Assembly: GCF_000005505.3 (NCBI RefSeq)
Contig: NC_016132.3
Location: 39,322,914 to 39,386,913 of the forward strand
Reading direction: 5' to 3'
DNA from: Brachypodium distachyon
Lineage: Eukaryota; Streptophyta; Magnoliopsida; Poales; Poaceae
Length of the DNA stretch: 64,000 nt
In this document: one piece after another, positions 53,734-64,000 of the stretch
Layout of the letters: every line of letters starts with the position of its first letter
How positions within the stretch are numbered: the first letter of the stretch is position 1
Notes under the pieces: model-generated
What the model saw: the letters and a program-made list of their open reading frames with translations, nothing else
What the model was told of the DNA's origin: nothing
Databases searched by the model: none
Translations under genes and position numbers: made by a program

Positions 53734-53945
53734 AGTACAGCTAGTACAATAAAAGCAATTACTCCAAGAGCTAGTACAGCTAGTACAATAAAAGCAATTT
53801 ATCATTGTCTGCGGCTGCTACTATTTTGACATAACAAAATTTTGCATCTCCCCTTTAATTTATCCATCATTAACAACATCACGCAGGATGCTTTAGGTCT
53901 GCCCGCCGTCACAACTCTAATAAACTCTAAAGTACTATCTCTAAC
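53734..53945. repeat. Short tandem duplication next to truncated Copia LTR
   Basis: A unit of about 30 bp (GCTAGTACAATAAAAGCAATT core) is present twice at 53735-53800; the rest is AT-rich without coding potential. Confidence 0.5.
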
Positions 53946-54155
53946 TATGTCATCCATCGTCGGGTGAGGATGCAGATGTTCCTTCTTGAAGGACTACTCC
54001 TGCGCCAGCATGCTCCACATGGTCCGGCAGCATGCGGCATCCTGTATGCCGGCACGTGCAACAGGATGGCCTTCCTCGGCGCACATAGTAATGGGAGGAG
54101 GAGGCCATGCCATGGATGACGAACATTGACCCGTCAATCTCTTCTAGGACGGCCT
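53946..54155 (-). CDS. Possible terminal exon of an unidentified gene
   Basis: On the minus strand TATACATTGCAG (acceptor at 54155) precedes AVLEEIDGSMFVIHGMASSS, then a Cys/His-containing stretch (CCTCRHTGCRMLPDHVEHAG) ending SPDDG and TGA. Splice site, balanced composition and stop suggest a last exon of 69 codons or so. I find no clear upstream partner; a 5'-exon-like GC-rich block on the same strand lies at 56255-56600. No family recognised. Confidence 0.35.
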
Positions 54156-54159
54156 GCAA

Positions 54160-55897
54160 TGTATATCAAACTGTCAATCTAGTATTCTGTCACTTGCCAC
54201 ATAACCATATCCAGATTAATAACTGATTTCAGAAAACAAAGCTGTCGGTAATAGCATGGCAAATGTCTAAGTGTTGCACTGCTTTTTCACAAAATAGTAA
54301 AATTGCACCATATATCCTTGGAGACAGAGTGCTGGACGCCTGGCTGATGGCCCGGTCAAGCATGATCCAGATAGATCTCTCTGATGCAATTGCAGGTGAG
54401 CCGCAGCTCGGCTAGCGATCCCTCGGCGGCCTCACGTGAACCAAAGCCGAGCCTTCTGCCATGGAATTTTTTTCACAAATTCAATGAGCAATTTGTGAGG
54501 GGTTATTAAGTAATCAGTAGCCGCACATGTGCTTGATTGAAGCATTGCTCCACTCTGCCACCACGCTCGCACGGCTCCAAGATACACGGGAAAAACAATG
54601 TATTTGTTGGACTCGAATCCTTGCTATGCAGTCAGTGATGTTTCCGAACTGAACTTATCACAATTTTACATGAAGTTCGACATCATATGTTTTCCTGTCG
54701 ACCATCTGTGTAATTTCATAAGGTATCCATGTTCTTTTATTAACTGCAAAAAAAATGCAATAAATGTGAGGTGTAACCAAGCATTCCAGTGCAAGAAAGT
54801 TTCTTGTTTCCTAATTGAGATGACAACATCCACAACTCTAGTAAGTAAATTCCAGCTAAATGTCAACACTTATATTATGGAAGACCCCAAGCTTAAAAGC
54901 AGAGAACTGAATTAAAATACGTTCCACTGAGAAAGGATCCTTATGTTCAGAAGAAAAGAACCTTCCAAATATAAAGGAATCATTACTGCCATAGCAACCA
55001 TGGGGCAAGGCAAATGATAGAGCAAAAGCAAGAACGGGAAAGGATACTTAGTCTTGATTCCAAACGTATTGGACTCTGTAGCAGTTATGGAAGTGTTCTA
55101 CACACAGATATGAGCTAGGTTCTTGTATAAGAAATATAAATATATCTGGATATATAGGTATTGGACTTGACTCAGCAGTTTGTCCCTTGATATCAGGAAG
55201 AGTTGATTGTGAAACCTCAATGCAGATCTAAACATGGGCTCCGTAGCAGTGATGGAAGTGTTCTGCCAACACTTTGTGTGCAAAAATAGTTGAATCAGGT
55301 AGAGTTGTGTTTGTTCGAATAATAAAAAACCAAGAGACTTATTGAGAATTATATGGACATGGGCAAAATGAAACATTAATAGGTATATAATGCATCATTT
55401 GTTGCAGTTTGAAATTTGAATTTTGAAAATGGGAGCCAGCCTCTAACCAAGCTGGAGAAACCACCATGACAAATTGACAATGACAGCATGGCCTACTCCT
55501 AGGGCATGCAGCTGCTCAATAATTCAAGCCTGGTGTGGCTTCCACATTTACTCAGGATATAATAGATAGAAGTAGACATAGGAGAACTGACATAGCAGAC
55601 CATAATAGATAGAAGTAGACATAGGAGAACTGACATCATAAAAACACTTCACCACTGATCCTCCACATGAAAGTGGGTATTGGAAGTAAAAAGAGAGGGT
55701 TAATGAAACACATGAAACCAAAACTAATAGCAGTTCAAAGTCAGATTCTCGCAGGGTGCAAAGTTTCATGAAAATAGAATTCAGAGAGAGCAGAGGGGTC
55801 CTTACCCAAGTCAGATTTTTCTCAATTGGGCCAAGCATCAACAACACCGTAAATAAACAGGAACAATCCATGTCATAACAAGAATCATACTGACATA
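54160..55897. other. Intron-like or intergenic sequence with small duplications
   Basis: No coding sequence that I can support. 55082-55110 and 55240-55268 share GTAGCAGT(T/G)ATGGAAGTGTTCT. A 46-bp unit (ATAATAGATAGAAGTAGACATAGGAGAACTGACAT core) is tandemly duplicated at 55558-55638. Confidence 0.4.
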
Positions 55898-56010
55898 TTC
55901 CCTCCGTTCCATAATTCTTGTCGAAATATTACATGTATCTAGATGCTTTCTAGAAATAGATACATCCATTTTTGGGCAAATTTGAGACAAGAATTATGGA
56001 ACGGAGGGAG
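55898..56010. mobile_element. Stowaway-type MITE 2
   Basis: 113 bp with TIRs TTCCCTCCGTTCCATAATTCTTGTC / GACAAGAATTATGGAACGGAGGGAG and TA on both sides (55896-55897, 56011-56012). Confidence 0.9.
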
Positions 56011-56254
56011 TATAATCTTAGCTATCTAAGAATGCAAGCACCTGCATTTGATGATTAAACACATTCAATCGAATGAATGTTTCTCCAAATTGAACATCAA
56101 ACTGAACTGACTTCTAATCGCATCCGTATGCCAAACAATATATAACAACTCCTTATCGCATCTACCAAACAAGCAGACGTGCTAATTCCCTTCGATGGCA
56201 GCATGGAGAAATAAATACTCCAAGGGAAAGCGAGAAGGGGGAAATAAGAACTAA

Positions 56255-56600
56255 CCGGCGTGACTGCGGCGACGGGGTGCGCTCGAGTGCGGGCACGAGG
56301 CTGCAGGGAGCGCGATGCGGCGGCCGGGGTGCTAGGGGGACGCGAGACGGCGGGGCGGCGATAGGGGCCGCGAGGCTGGAGGCAGCGCGGGCGCGTGGGA
56401 GCGAGATGCGGCGGCCGGGGCGCTAGGGGGTGCCAGGCGGCGCGGCCTCGGGCGCGTGGGAGCGCGAGACTGGCACGAGGAAGCGAGATGCGGCGGCGGG
56501 CGCGCGAGGTGAGGCAAGAGATGCGAGGAAGCGAGATCGGGGACTTACGGTTCGGGAGCCAGAGCAGAGTCGGATGTAAAATAATCGCTAAAGGCACACA
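56255..56600 (-). other. GC-rich 5' exon-like block with donor site
   Basis: Minus strand: a C/G-rich tract rich in CGCATCTCGC and CGCGCCC units ends ACGCCG|GTTAGTTC at about 56257, followed by pyrimidine-rich AT sequence. It looks like an untranslated first exon. The open frame of about 180 codons here is Arg/Pro/Ala-rich and not convincing as protein. Confidence 0.35.
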
Positions 56601-56610
56601 GAAAAAAATT

Positions 56611-57593
56611 TGAACGAAATACACCATTAGTCCATGAATTCGACGGAAATGCACACTTTAGTCCACGAACAGGAGGATCGCACACATAATACCCTAAACT
56701 CAGATTACTGTAACAGCTTAGTCCAGAAACATTTCGGAGGGACTAAAACTGGCCACGTGGCCGCCATGTGACTCCAAACTCATCTTCTCCCTATCTTCTT
56801 GCGCTGCCCCATGAAACCATCATCTCCGGGGTACAAAAAACTAGTTGAAACCCCAAGAGACTTCAAATATCCCATGTATTTTGCCTCCCACTACTAGAAA
56901 TCACAAGGCATATCACCCACCTGAAGATCAAGAAAAATATGAAGCTCCAATTCGGTTCAGACGGAGAGAAAGAAGCTGTGCTTCAGTTCAGACAGAAATG
57001 GCACACGCAAATGAAACTGTGAATAATCATTACCTTATGATTGCTACACTTGTAGAAATCCATGTTTGGATATTCAATCATCGTCGACGTGTACACCTTC
57101 AACAGCCTCCAACCATAGCTGCCGCATTTCACCAGCGGGAGATGCGGCTTCGTCCTCGCCATCGGCGAACACCTCGATGAGCCTCCAGCCATGCAAACGG
57201 AGAGGGGAAGGGCGCAGCGGCCGGCTGGAGCGAGAGAGGAAGGCCACAACGGCTAATCGAAGGCCACAACGATGAGGATGATGGCCACGGGCATAGTATA
57301 GGGTTAGGGATTTGGGATTCTGCCGTTGATTTGGGGATTTCAGGGTGGATTTCAGGCCCCCAGGAAGTTTTGTGCAAACCCCCCCCCCCCTCCCGAGAAA
57401 TACAAGTAACAAGCAGCGGTACAGGCCTAATCCGACGTGGCGGCCACATGGCCAGTTTTAGCCCCTCCGAAACGTTTTTGGACTAAATTGTTACAATAAT
57501 CCGAGTTTAGGGTGTTATGTGTGCGATTCTCGAGTTCGTGGACTAAAGTGTGCATTTCCGTCGAGTTCATGGACTAATGGTGTATTTCACTCT
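56611..57593. mobile_element. Mutator-like (Pack-MULE type) element
   Basis: A 9-bp target duplication AAAAAAATT is at 56602-56610 and 57594-57602. TIRs of about 150 bp (GAAATACACCATTAGTCCATG / CATGGACTAATGGTGTATTTC and inward CCGAAA/TTTCGG blocks) flank an 650-bp interior. Nine-base duplications and long TIRs are the Mutator signature. No transposase; the interior has a gene-like exon on the minus strand. Confidence 0.8.
57034..57162 (-). pseudogene. Exon fragment in Pack-MULE, GRF zinc-finger-like
   Basis: The ATG on the minus strand opens MARTKPHLPLVKCGSYGWRL, LKVYTSTMIEYPNMDFYKCS and NHK before a donor AAG|GTAATG. The VKCGS...DFYKCSNHK pattern resembles the start of plant GRF-type zinc-finger proteins (Cys-x2, spacer, Phe-Tyr-x-Cys). 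Only the first part of the finger is present. It fits a captured first exon, but the family call rests on a short match seen by eye. Confidence 0.4.
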
Positions 57594-59380
57594 AAAAAAA
57601 TTAGCAGGCTAAACGTTAGTTGATAAAGAGCTGTTTAGGGGGCCTAATTATTTGTTAATTGTGAGGTGAGAAGGGTCGGTGTACATTTTGTGGGGTGGGT
57701 TTAGGAAAGAACATGTTGGTGCCTTTATAAGTATAGTAGAGAAGTAGAGATTCATTCTGGATTCTAATGCATGGAAGGGACACATATATACTGGCTAATT
57801 TCTCAGCCCAATAATTCCATTCTACCTATTGTGGCTCCTGGATTTACTTCATTGAACCAACTCATTCTTGATCATGGAAGTACGAGGAAATTTTACCTCT
57901 CAAGTTCATTATTTCTAATTGATATTAACTGTCTTGATCATGACACCGAAGGGCGAAGATTCTTGCTCTGGATAATCAGTACAAGACAATGAAGACATAG
58001 ACAACAGATGCTTCATAGTTCTCAAGTTTTACCTCTCAAATTCATTATTTCTAATTGATGTTAACTGTCTTGATCATGACACTGAAGATTCTTAGACTCT
58101 GGAAATCAGTACAAGACAAGACATAGACAACATAAACTGCTCATGAATGATATTTTGTGTTTCTGACCGAAGATTGGAGTATAATTTTTGATGAAAGGGC
58201 TGTTGAACTAAATCGCTAGCGTAGATGTAAGGTATCGATGTAGCTTTTCCATATTTTATTTTATTTATTTTCTCACTTGCATCTCATTGATTTATCTTGT
58301 TCCATACAAATTCCAGAACCACCAGAGTATTACAAGAGGGGGGAAAGATAGACACGTCACAAGCCGGCTACCTTTTGCTAATTGCATTACAATCAAAAGC
58401 TCATAGAAACTACCTGGTCAAACGCAACAGGACTAAGGACTACCACCGAAGTCTCCGACATGCACGAGAGGAGTGCCTCCGACGTCGTCGAAGGCCAAAC
58501 CACCGCCGAGTAAATACCAATTGCACAATCACCACCCGCTTTGTCGGCGACCGAGTGGATCTGAGCACCAGTAAGTCAACGAGTGTTGCTACCCAGTGAA
58601 TCTAATCGAAGTCAACGAGTGTTGCTACCCAGTGAATCTAATCGAAGGGTGTCACACACCGAGACAACACTGCAGACATCATCCTCGCCGACTGTAGATG
58701 CCATCACTGCGAGCTGGTCCACAAAGACTATCGAAGAGCGTTGCGACACCGAGTCTAGACCACAAACACAAACCTTGACTACGAGCTCAAGAGCCATCAC
58801 GATCCCGAGAACTGTGCGAAGCGCAGTATGAAGACTGTGCCAACGAAGAGCGATGGGCAGCCGAGACTTCACCAAGAACACGAAACTTACATGCAAGCAT
58901 CAACTACTGCAAAAGGGTAGCCTCATCCCAAAGGTGCCTGACCGGAAGCTATCGGGGAATTGACTCTAGCAGCAACACAAACACAACGACAGAAGATATG
59001 GCATCCTTGTGACACCACATGGTGTCATTGCCTGGTTTCCTCCAAGAACCTCAAACGGATAGCTGCTGTGATGGTAGGAGGCCAACGCGGAGCATGAAAC
59101 TCTAAAGCGACACCTTCAACAAGGAGAACAACACCAAGGCAGTTGTTGTCGCCCGATCTAGAAAACCAGATCTAGGGTTTTCACCCTGAGAGACATGACA
59201 AGAGGAAAGTTCAAGGATGCAGAGCTCCACGACCATGCCTCCGAGGAGGTTTACGACGCAGGTGATTGCCGCCATGGTCGGCATAGACCCAAGGTCATAA
59301 CAAGGATTTCTCCTGAAGCAACCCTCCTCAAGAACTAGCCCCAAATACGCATCGTCCAGAAATCCTTCCAGCATCGTTAC
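57594..59380. other. Noncoding region with tandem duplications
   Basis: A unit of about 136 bp starting TTTTACCTCTCAA is repeated at 57891 and 58027 with substitutions and small indels. A 36-bp unit GTCAACGAGTGTTGCTACCC... is duplicated exactly at 58575-58646. No ORF with recognisable protein; 58300-59380 has repeat-like A/C-rich text. Confidence 0.45.
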
Positions 59381-59990
59381 CTAAGCCCTCGCCGCAGGAG
59401 GAGGTTGGAGCAGAAGGAGGAGGTCGCCAGCACCATGGAGGCGCCTATCGAGCTGCACGCGTGCCGGAGCTGCAGCAGGCACCGGCGAGCAGGGGGCCGT
59501 CGGACGCCGGATCCGGCGAGTCGCAGGGCATCCAATGGCGGGGCTTGTCAGGCCGCACGCCGCGGAGCAGGGGCTCTCCGCATCCGGATCCCGCGCGGGG
59601 CACACCGGAGTCTCGCGGATCTGGGTGTTGAGGCCGGCTCGGGCTGGGGAAGCGCCCCAAGGCGGTCTGGCCGAGGGTGGGGAGGGCGATGCGTGCCGGA
59701 ACAGGTCGGGAGCAGTGCATCCGGGCCGACGGGTGGAGGAGCAGGGTTGGTGCCGCCGGAGTTGGGGGCGAGCTTGAGGCGGCTGCGCGGGGGGGGGGGG
59801 GGGGGGGGGGGGGTCGGCATGCCCGCGGAAAGCCCTCGCCGCCACCTTCGTTGGTGGCGCCCCAGCTTGCCGGCGGCTGCCTCCGGCAGCGGGGAGGGAG
59901 GAGGGGCGCGGGTAGGGTGGCGGCGGCCGGGTGCTAGGGTTTCACCCTCGAGACGCCCGAGAGAAGTGAAGTGACGCGGGGGTCAGTACC
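59381..59990. other. GC-rich block with (G)25 tract
   Basis: CpG-rich sequence with long overlapping open frames in several frames on both strands (a composition effect). A run of 25 G at 59789-59813 is embedded. It ends with GGTGCTAGGGTTTCACCC, which resembles a gene leader read in reverse. No protein call. Confidence 0.4.
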
Positions 59991-60299
59991 TGATTAGGAA
60001 ATCCTCCGTGTTAATACAACCGCTGCACCTACAGCCCCAATACAAGGACCTCTCACAAGAGCTCGTGCACGCCAACTTAACTATCATGCACTTTCTTTTC
60101 TTGGAACGGTTCCTGCCATACATGAGCATATGATGCTGCCTAAATCAGATGTGTTTGTTACACTTAGGAATGATGGACCTAGCATGGATGAGAGGGACAA
60201 GCACTAGAGCATGATCACCCAGGGAGAAGATGGCAGCAAGCATGAGAGGATTGAAGATGATGCCGTAACGGAAGATTTAAGAACTTTGAAGCCACCATA

Positions 60300-60840
60300 A
60301 GGAGAGATGAAGACGTGGGCGACATATAGAGTTTTCCAATTTCTACTTTTGTCCACGTGAAAATATGGTGCTGCATCACCTCAAGTTGGGTCAGGCCCAT
60401 GTAAACCGACCTAGGGTTCGGCCCACTTGCCAAGGCTGGCCGCATACCCTCTATATAAACCTCTTCTAGGTCATCGTTTAGGCTCGGATTTTGTTTAGTT
60501 TAAGACTTAGCCACTGCTAATATTCACCATAGGCACGAGAGTCAAATCAACCTCCTGTACTACGCACTTGCAGAATTCCACCTATAAAGTTTCATTTTTA
60601 TTCGCAATATCTTGATTGCATCTATTGTTCTTGCTGGTTCTTCGGTTGCTTGCAGGGATTGATCCTTCGGGATCAGGTTGATCTAGCTCCGGCGTGGTCA
60701 ATAACCTCGGAAGTTGGTGTAGCGATCGCTAAGGCGCAACGTCTCGCACATTTGTAGTCTGTTCGTCAACGTCGACCTCCACCCAAATCGATAGCTATCT
60801 CCTCATCGAAAGATCGGACCGCCTTTACCCTATCAGTACC
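60300..60840 (+). repeat. LTR fragment, gypsy-like
   Basis: CTCTATATAAACCTCTTCTAGG (TATA box near 60452) followed by TTTTGTTTAGTTTAAG...TTAGCCACTGCT, a GTTGCTTGCAGG segment and GTGGTCAATAACCTCGGAAG...GATCGCTAAGGCGCAACGTC is text of the kind I know from Triticeae gypsy/LARD LTRs (R/U5 region). Ends and target duplication not determined. Confidence 0.5.
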
Positions 60841-62242
60841 AAACAACGTTCTAAACTTCATCGGTTCTTTTGTTGACTCAGTTATGATCTGGACCAAACA
60901 ACATTCATCCTTTTATCGATGCAGCCATTCTTCAGGTAAAATGGAATCTGCTAATGCATACCTATGCTGGTTTATTTGCAGGTATATTGAACTAATTTGG
61001 GTCGTTTTTCCATGCCAGGTCTTTTTTCTGCAGGAGTTCCGTGGTGAGCTCTGGCTCTTTAGCTCAAAAGTTCCTTTAATGGGCTAATTTGGGTCATATT
61101 TGCATGGCACAACTTTTCTTCTGCAGGAGATTTCTGCCCTGAGCTCTGTAACTCAAAAGTTACATCTAAATTTTGTAAGACGACCACAAATTCCATTAAA
61201 TGGTTGGCACCCTATTTTCGCAGATAATGGTGACTTGATCTTCTGCAAATAGTAGGCTTGGCAGCTGGTAATGCAGGTTACTCTTGCCGCATCAAAGTTC
61301 TCCTTTTTTTTACTGCATCTTCTTCACAATTCACATAATATCAAGGTGACTTACTCGCTTCATGTCAGTTTGGGCATCTTCATTTTATCCAGGTCCGGAT
61401 TTTATTCAGCATAGTAGTTTTTTTTTTGTATTTCTCATGATTATTTTAATTGATACCCCTCATATAGTCTATGGTATTATTTTTCACATCCTTGTTTTTA
61501 TGGTGCTATCCTGTGTTGGTTAAAATTCTGCGGTTTTATATTATTTTAGATGATGCTAGGCCATTGTACACCTGTTTTGTGAGTCATCTTAATATCTTGC
61601 ACAAGAAATTGCCATAAACACTTCAATCACCCATTACATTCCCGAAACAATAAATTTTTCAATTATCAGAAATCATTGACACAACTAATTCTCTCTGTGT
61701 TGGCTGATATTCAACAATTTGGTGCAGATTTCTGTTAGGATAGTAATTGACCTTTAAATGTTACTCCTAAGTTCCTCAGATGTTGTGGCGGTACAAGCAT
61801 TGGTGACTCTTGCATGAAAAAATGACATCTTCTCCGAGACAGAGGTGGATCAAGGACCAATCACATTAAGCACAAACTACATGCTTTCCATGAGGCAATT
61901 ACCTAAGGTGGGCAAACTTCATTCCTTCCAGGTTTTATTCAACTTTTGCAGATATAGAGGTTTTTCTTTTTCAATCTTAGATAATATACATTGCCCAGCC
62001 ATAAGGAACCACTCATTGTACCGAGGCAGATCTTGGTGTGCTACTCTTCAGTCTATACATGACAAGGTTCAAATTTCCGATGTAGTATACTTGCAGAGTG
62101 TAATTTCTTGTAAATAGATTTCTATTATCTGGCTAGCCTCGCTTCCACATTCTTCCTTGCGGGATACCCATGGTCATCTTCCGTGGTCCATCAAAGCTAA
62201 TTGTTGTCTTTCTACGTGTGCTAAGGTGTTTTCTTGTTGCAG
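60841..62242 (+). other. Intron-like sequence with a 92-bp duplication
   Basis: T-rich, with many TTGCAGG and TCTGCAGGAG acceptor-like sites. A unit CTAATTTGGGTC...GAGCTCTG...CTCAAAAGTT occurs at 60991-61074 and 61083-61163 with many substitutions. No supported CDS. Confidence 0.4.
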
Positions 62243-62496
62243 CACATAAATAGATAGCGGGATGAAAGTCAAATTCAAGTTCGGTGACACCCCCGTGGAT
62301 TTTGTGCGAAGAATTAGGGCTGGTATGTTAGTACTCCTATTTTTGGTGAGCACGTGTAATAAAAATGTACAACATGCATCCCTTTGATGCTTATACGATA
62401 TTTCCTTCAGGCATCAAGATTATGAATTTGATGAGCTTAGTGCTGAGTGTTCAGAGGATTGGAGAAGTAACTGGAGTACATTTTTATTTCCTGTAG
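62243..62496 (+). CDS. Candidate two-exon mini-ORF, 48 aa
   Basis: An exon flanked by TTCTTGTTGCAG (acceptor, ends 62242) and GGGCTG|GTATGTTAG (donor, 62322) holds ATG at 62262: MKVKFKFGDTPVDFVRRIRA. A second exon after ATTTCCTTCAG (62410) continues in frame GIKIMNLMSLVLSVQRIGEV and stops at 62496; a GT at 62467 could instead be a further donor. Splice signals agree with phase. Protein not recognised; it could be a relic or internal exon of a larger gene. Confidence 0.35.
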
Positions 62497-63230
62497 GAGA
62501 GAGGACTAAGATAACCCCTCCACCATGTCAATATTTGCAACATTAAGACGGCCTTACTTGAACATGATCTGTTCTATAGGATTGTACCGCTACATCCTTT
62601 AACAAAAATATTTGGAACATTGAGAAGCAATGCGAGGCCTGAACTCTTGTAAAGTTGTTGACCTAAAATTATCAGCAACCGTACTGCCGTGGTAGTGACA
62701 CAGTTGCAGCATTATTGTATTTCTTATTGTGTTAGTAATATGTGTCTCCTTTGTAAACAGTAACATCACCATTGTGGTCTATCAAATAGCAATCTTTACA
62801 CATATAAAGATCTGAGTTAGTGGTGGCAAATTCACTCCAAAAAGACTATCTCTTAAAGGCTATGGAATCATCTAATTGCCACTCATTTTATACGTATCAT
62901 GATCTTTTGACTATGCTTGATTGGTTTTCATGACTTTCAAGGATAATTATATTTAAAAATAAATAATATTTTGACATAATTATTATTTATTAGAAATTCT
63001 AAAGACATGAGCGACACATATTTAAACAACTCATGCATAACATAAATTCTTAATTTCGTAGCAGAGCACGGACATTTAGCTAGTGAAAGAAAAGCTCTCT
63101 CTACACAATATGGAAAACTGTATGCAATTCACAAGAAACAATTATGTTACACATAAATTTTCACACCTTATTTTTTTTAAAAGAAATCTTCACACCTGGT
63201 ATAGATGTCTCCACCTCTATTGGAGAGGGT
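62497..63230. other. AT-rich noncoding sequence
   Basis: No ORF, repeat end or splice structure I can support; A/T-rich runs at 62940-63180. Confidence 0.4.
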
Positions 63231-63399
63231 GATCATACCTTAATGCTGCAGGTAGTCTACTAGTTGCACTGTCGCTAACGTGGGCCTGGCAATGGTGGGG
63301 GCGCAAATGGATGGAAGAGAAAAACGAGTTGGGCTGGATTGGTAAAGAGGTTTGGATCGGTGTGGTTTGGTTTGTACCCACAACGACTGAATTGGGCGT

Positions 63400-63475
63400 G
63401 TTACTAATGGGCTCAACCCAATTAGCCTAATGGGCTCAACCCAATTAGGGCTAGGTTTCACCCCGTGGAGTAACC
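63400..63475 (+). promoter_or_regulatory. Promoter with duplicated TGGGCT block
   Basis: TAATGGGCTCAACCCAATTAG occurs at 63406 and again at 63430, followed by GGGCTAGG. TGGGCY (site II, TCP-type) pairs upstream of a GC-rich leader are common in plant housekeeping promoters. Confidence 0.5.
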
Positions 63476-63719
63476 ACGCGTCCCCGACGGCCCGACCCTG
63501 ACACCGCGACTAGATTCGCTCCGCTGTCGCCTGCCTCCTCTGGCGCTGCTCTGCCGCCCCTGCCTCCTCCGGCGCTCCGCCGCCCCTGCCTCATCCTCGT
63601 CGTCCCGCATCGTCTTCCACCCTACCTGCTCGCCGCCGGTGTGCCCAAGCCCCAAGGCCCCCAGTCTCTCCTCCCCTCACCGGAGTCCACCACAACATTC
63701 TCTTCGTCCATCTCAGTCG
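63476..63719 (+). other. First exon (probably 5' UTR) of a + strand gene leaving the window
   Basis: C/T-rich leader (CTGCCTCCTCTGGCGCTGCT, TCCGCCGCCCCTGCCTC, CATCTCAGTCG) ends in a strong donor TCG|GTGAGTAATAT at 63719/63720. Downstream is AT-rich intron-like sequence to the window end. No start codon with a convincing frame is visible, so coding probably begins in a later exon. Confidence 0.5.
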
Positions 63720-64000
63720 GTGAGTAATATCAGCTCTGAGCTCAGTTCCTAGATATGTTCTGGGAATAACAATTTGGTAATCCGTTGTCTTGAGATGCTA
63801 ATAAACAGAAAGTTAGCTTGGTTTACTGTGTAATCATAATCACTGTCTTGATTACGTTACTCCATTGGATTCAAGGATCGTCCTTTGCTCTAAGATCACA
63901 CATGGATTAATCAGCAGGAACTATGTGATGCGTAGAGTTAATGGTGTGTTAATCTAGCAAGACATTAAGTTATCTACATTATGCATAGAGTTAATGGATG

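Noticed and set aside
56097..56654. 185-codon minus-strand frame
   Set aside because: Arg/Pro/Ser-rich with repeated CGCATCTCGC units; more likely an untranslated GC-rich exon.
59405..59974. 189-codon + strand frame around the G25 tract
   Set aside because: Gly-run from poly-G and high-GC composition with competing frames on both strands; no domain.
1..64000. tRNA, rRNA, CRISPR or prokaryotic operon signals
   Set aside because: None seen on reading; CCA-type and spacer-repeat patterns were looked for without success. A tRNAscan run would settle the tRNA question.

Overview
This window is plant nuclear DNA, almost certainly from a Triticeae grass (wheat, Aegilops, rye or barley type). The grounds are large nested LTR retrotransposons, a BARE/WIS/Angela-like solo LTR, Stowaway MITEs with TA target duplications, a CACTA-type end, and GC-rich low-copy gene pieces with spliceosomal splice signals. 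I see no rRNA or tRNA gene, CRISPR array or bacterial operon.

Layout. 1-1.28 kb: Ty3/gypsy pol fragment (+). 1.28-17.97 kb: three nested Tat-like gypsy elements. The outermost (-) has its 5' LTR split at 3967/17652. The middle element (3968-17651) sits in that LTR. The inner element (5901-12703) sits in the middle element's antisense gene. Middle and inner elements both end at both sides with the U5 end of the LTR, so their termini are inverted repeats, which is abnormal. 17.98-29.53 kb: a decayed Copia element (-), split by a 3.3-kb solo LTR (18271-21589) and an Angela-like solo LTR (21773-23487). 29.53-29.63 kb: CACTA right end.

29.84-34.69 kb: three solo LTRs nested like dolls, each with a perfect 5-bp target duplication (GTCAC, AAGGT, TATAT). 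31906-35106 recurs almost identically at 40031-43231, with an intact 1313-residue Copia polyprotein between the copies. The order fits a tandem duplication followed by LTR-LTR recombination.

43.2-64 kb is gene-richer. It holds an acidic orphan ORF (-), a gene with a 25-residue repeat array of ubiquitin-interacting motifs whose SUMO-interaction-like tail lies behind an in-frame TGA, two Stowaway MITEs, a second decayed Copia (47738-53733) carrying a gene-promoter-like block, a Pack-MULE candidate with 9-bp target duplications, several candidate exons, and the first exon of a + strand gene at the right edge.

Most protein-coding content is retrotransposon gag-pol and most is broken. The Copia ORF at 36054-39995 is the only uninterrupted complete polyprotein. 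All family calls come from reading the sequence; no database search was run.
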